62,000 bases of DNA from Cristatella mucedo. Its lineage: Eukaryota; Bryozoa; Phylactolaemata; Cristatellidae. The notes under the pieces are model-generated. The model made no database searches. It was not told where the DNA came from and saw nothing but the letters and a program-made list of their open reading frames with translations. Where the stretch lies: positions 335,001 through 397,000 of the forward strand of contig WPIO01000189.1 of NCBI GenBank assembly GCA_009760855.2, written 5' to 3'. The position numbers and the translations under genes are program-made. This document shows, piece by piece, positions 60,195-62,000 of this stretch (its first letter is position 1; every line of letters begins with the position of its first letter).

Positions 60195-60335
60195 ATTATA
60201 TAATTAATTTGTATAGCGCCATAAGAGAACTTAACCTCTAGTGATGCGGTTCACATTTGTGCCACGGGGGTTCGAGCCCACAACCACGGTCATCAAATAG
60301 ATTCACCTTGATCCTGGTCGGGGAAGTTGCCAAAG
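60195..60335 (-). mobile_element. tRNA-derived SINE, family 2 (reverse)
   Basis: The reverse complement has 'tcaaggtgaatctatttgat', 'gtgggctcgaacccc' and a 'ttaagttctcttatggcgct' tail, matching the 11.25-11.4 kb copy in order. Confidence 0.6.
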
Positions 60336-60689
60336 GGTTGGGAGTTATCCCCCACCCGATTGGATTTAGCTACCCTGACAGCATAGTTATTGATATTTTT
60401 TAAATACATGTGGAACGATTGGCATGCAAATTGGCAAAAACTGCAAGGGTAAAATAAACTATCTTTCGATGTCACCACATCTGTCGTGTTGACCTTCTGA
60501 TGACATGAAAGAGTCAAGGTAACAATTTTACAGGTCTTTCGACAAACATGGCTTTTTTGGCAAAACCAACAGATTCAATACTATACACTGTAAATACACG
60601 AATAACATCTCAGAAGATACAGGGTCACTTGGTTATCACTGAAGCCATAGCTAAAAATTTTAAAAGGAAATAAACAATTTATTTGACAT

Positions 60690-61050
60690 ACTTCCAAAGT
60701 CTGTAACTCGCTTCTGAATAGCGTCACGCCATCCCCTGACTTGACTACATTTAAAAAGAAACTTAAAACGCATCTATTTATCACAGCATCTAGTGGGTCC
60801 ATGTGAGTCATCATTTATGTATTAATGCGTGCTGACACTGTGCATGCTGCCACTAACCGTACTTGCATGCTGCCACTAACAACACTTGCATGCTGACCGT
60901 GTGCATACCACCCCTAACCATGCTATTCTTGTTGATATTCAGCATGCTAACATTAACCATTCAATCGTGCTTCTTTTGCAGAAAATGTAAAGTGCTCAGA
61001 AATATATTGAGTTCTCTGAGGGCGCTATATCAAATGTATTGTTATCATTG
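60690..61050 (+). mobile_element. LINE 3' end
   Basis: Begins in the ORF2 end ('FKKKLKTHLFITAS'), then the shared 3' UTR with duplicated 'gcatgctgccactaac' and the 'gttctctgagggcgctat' terminus. It has a mutated TTA tail. Confidence 0.75.
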
Positions 61051-62000
61051 TAGTACATTAGCAAAATCGAGTCCAAGGCATGAAAGCACTCGTGCAGCTT
61101 ATGAAACCGACAACCAAAATCAGCCTAAATCTGTCAAACCCAGCTTCCATTCCAAATTTTAAGTCACTGGTATCAATATTAGTCAGGCTTTAGAATTTGC
61201 CAGTTACCGAAGACCACTGCTGGGAAACAACTCTTGAAGACAACTGATGATGTAAAACCATTAAAAAGATGACTAATAAGCCAGAGTTACTCGGTTCACC
61301 GCCATGCAACTTTTTGACACATACCAAGGAGCGTATGTCTGGAATTTCACGATAATCCATTATTAGCCTACCTGTAACGTCTGCGAAAGACATGATTTTA
61401 ATTTTAGCGAATGGCTTAGAGAGTCAAAAAACAAAGTTTTCATCGGTGAGCACATTAACTGCGTGGTCAAATCAGCACGGCTCTAAACACGCACGCAAAC
61501 TATGCAGGTATGGAAATTGCAGCTAAACACAGCAGCAATACAGGTCACTGATACCGTGATGTAAAAGTCAACATCTTCAACGTAGATCAGACCATTTCAT
61601 GACCATAGAGTGGCTCAAGTGTACAGCAACGTCCATCGTCAATAAAACGAAGACTACTGTAGATCATACCCATCGGTCCTAACAAAGGCCAAGTCTAGCT
61701 TCTGTAAAAATATTTTTGAATCACAGATCACAATATCAAATGCTTTTGCCTACGATCAACTATCTCCTTAACTAACTCCACGTGTTATCTTCTTACCTGG
61801 CGATGATCCACGTGTTGAGCGATCCATGCTTATCGCATCTCCAGCTTTCTTTGTCAGTAAGACAGACAAGATCAGGGAGTCCATCCCTAGGGTGTCAGCA
61901 TCCCCCTGGAATCCCGTCCCTCAATTCTACGCAGTCTAAATTCAAGGTGACCGCTAGCGACTTCGTCCCGAAGTTCATATTCCAATCAAAGAAGACAACT
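61051..62000. other. Intergenic, nothing recognised
   Basis: AT-leaning sequence with only short open frames; no repeat family of this window recurs here. Confidence 0.5.

Overview
This is eukaryotic, animal nuclear DNA. The coding parts are many small exons with canonical GT..AG introns. The families present (a centrosomal coiled-coil protein and a paired-like homeobox gene) are metazoan, and the rest is dense in microsatellites and degraded retroposons. The repeat content (CR1/L2-like LINEs ending in TTA microsatellites, tRNA-derived SINEs, GTF2IRD2/Charlie-type and SPIN-like hAT elements) suits an invertebrate. I cannot place it more precisely from sequence alone; a lophotrochozoan such as a mollusc or flatworm is only a guess.

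Layout. 1-11.7 kb is intergenic and is a mosaic of LINE fragments, SINEs and an unnamed dispersed repeat (called repeat A here). 11.7-13.8 kb is GC- and CpG-rich without a recognisable gene, followed by a long GA tract and a TCTG minisatellite. From 15,316 to 39,348 on the plus strand lies a gene I could assemble exon by exon (21 exons, every junction phase-consistent) into a predicted protein of about 1,162 residues. It is a centrobin (CNTROB) orthologue. Its introns hold most of the simple repeats, several perfect hairpins, LINE and SINE copies, a SPIN-like MITE (32.32-32.43 kb) and a 535-bp foldback element with a 9-bp target duplication (36.79-37.32 kb). 39.3-46.3 kb is intergenic with a minus-strand LINE, a SINE and GACA repeats.

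From 47,732 to 50,413, again on the plus strand and inside a CpG-rich island, is a three-exon aristaless/Arx-like homeobox gene of about 317 residues. It has a Q50 homeodomain split by two introns and a C-terminal OAR motif. The 3' UTR probably ends near an AATAAA at 51,226.

51.4-62 kb is intergenic: a TA tract, a LINE relic, an AT-rich stretch with two unrecognised open frames, a decayed but nearly complete hAT transposon (55,804-58,080) inserted into a GA microsatellite, more GA tracts and LINE 3' tails.

The two genes share no evident pathway: centrobin is a daughter-centriole and microtubule protein, the homeobox protein is a nuclear transcription factor. I found no bacterial features, CRISPR array, rRNA gene or intact tRNA gene. 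Assignments rest on reading translations and on remembered family sequences; no database search was run.
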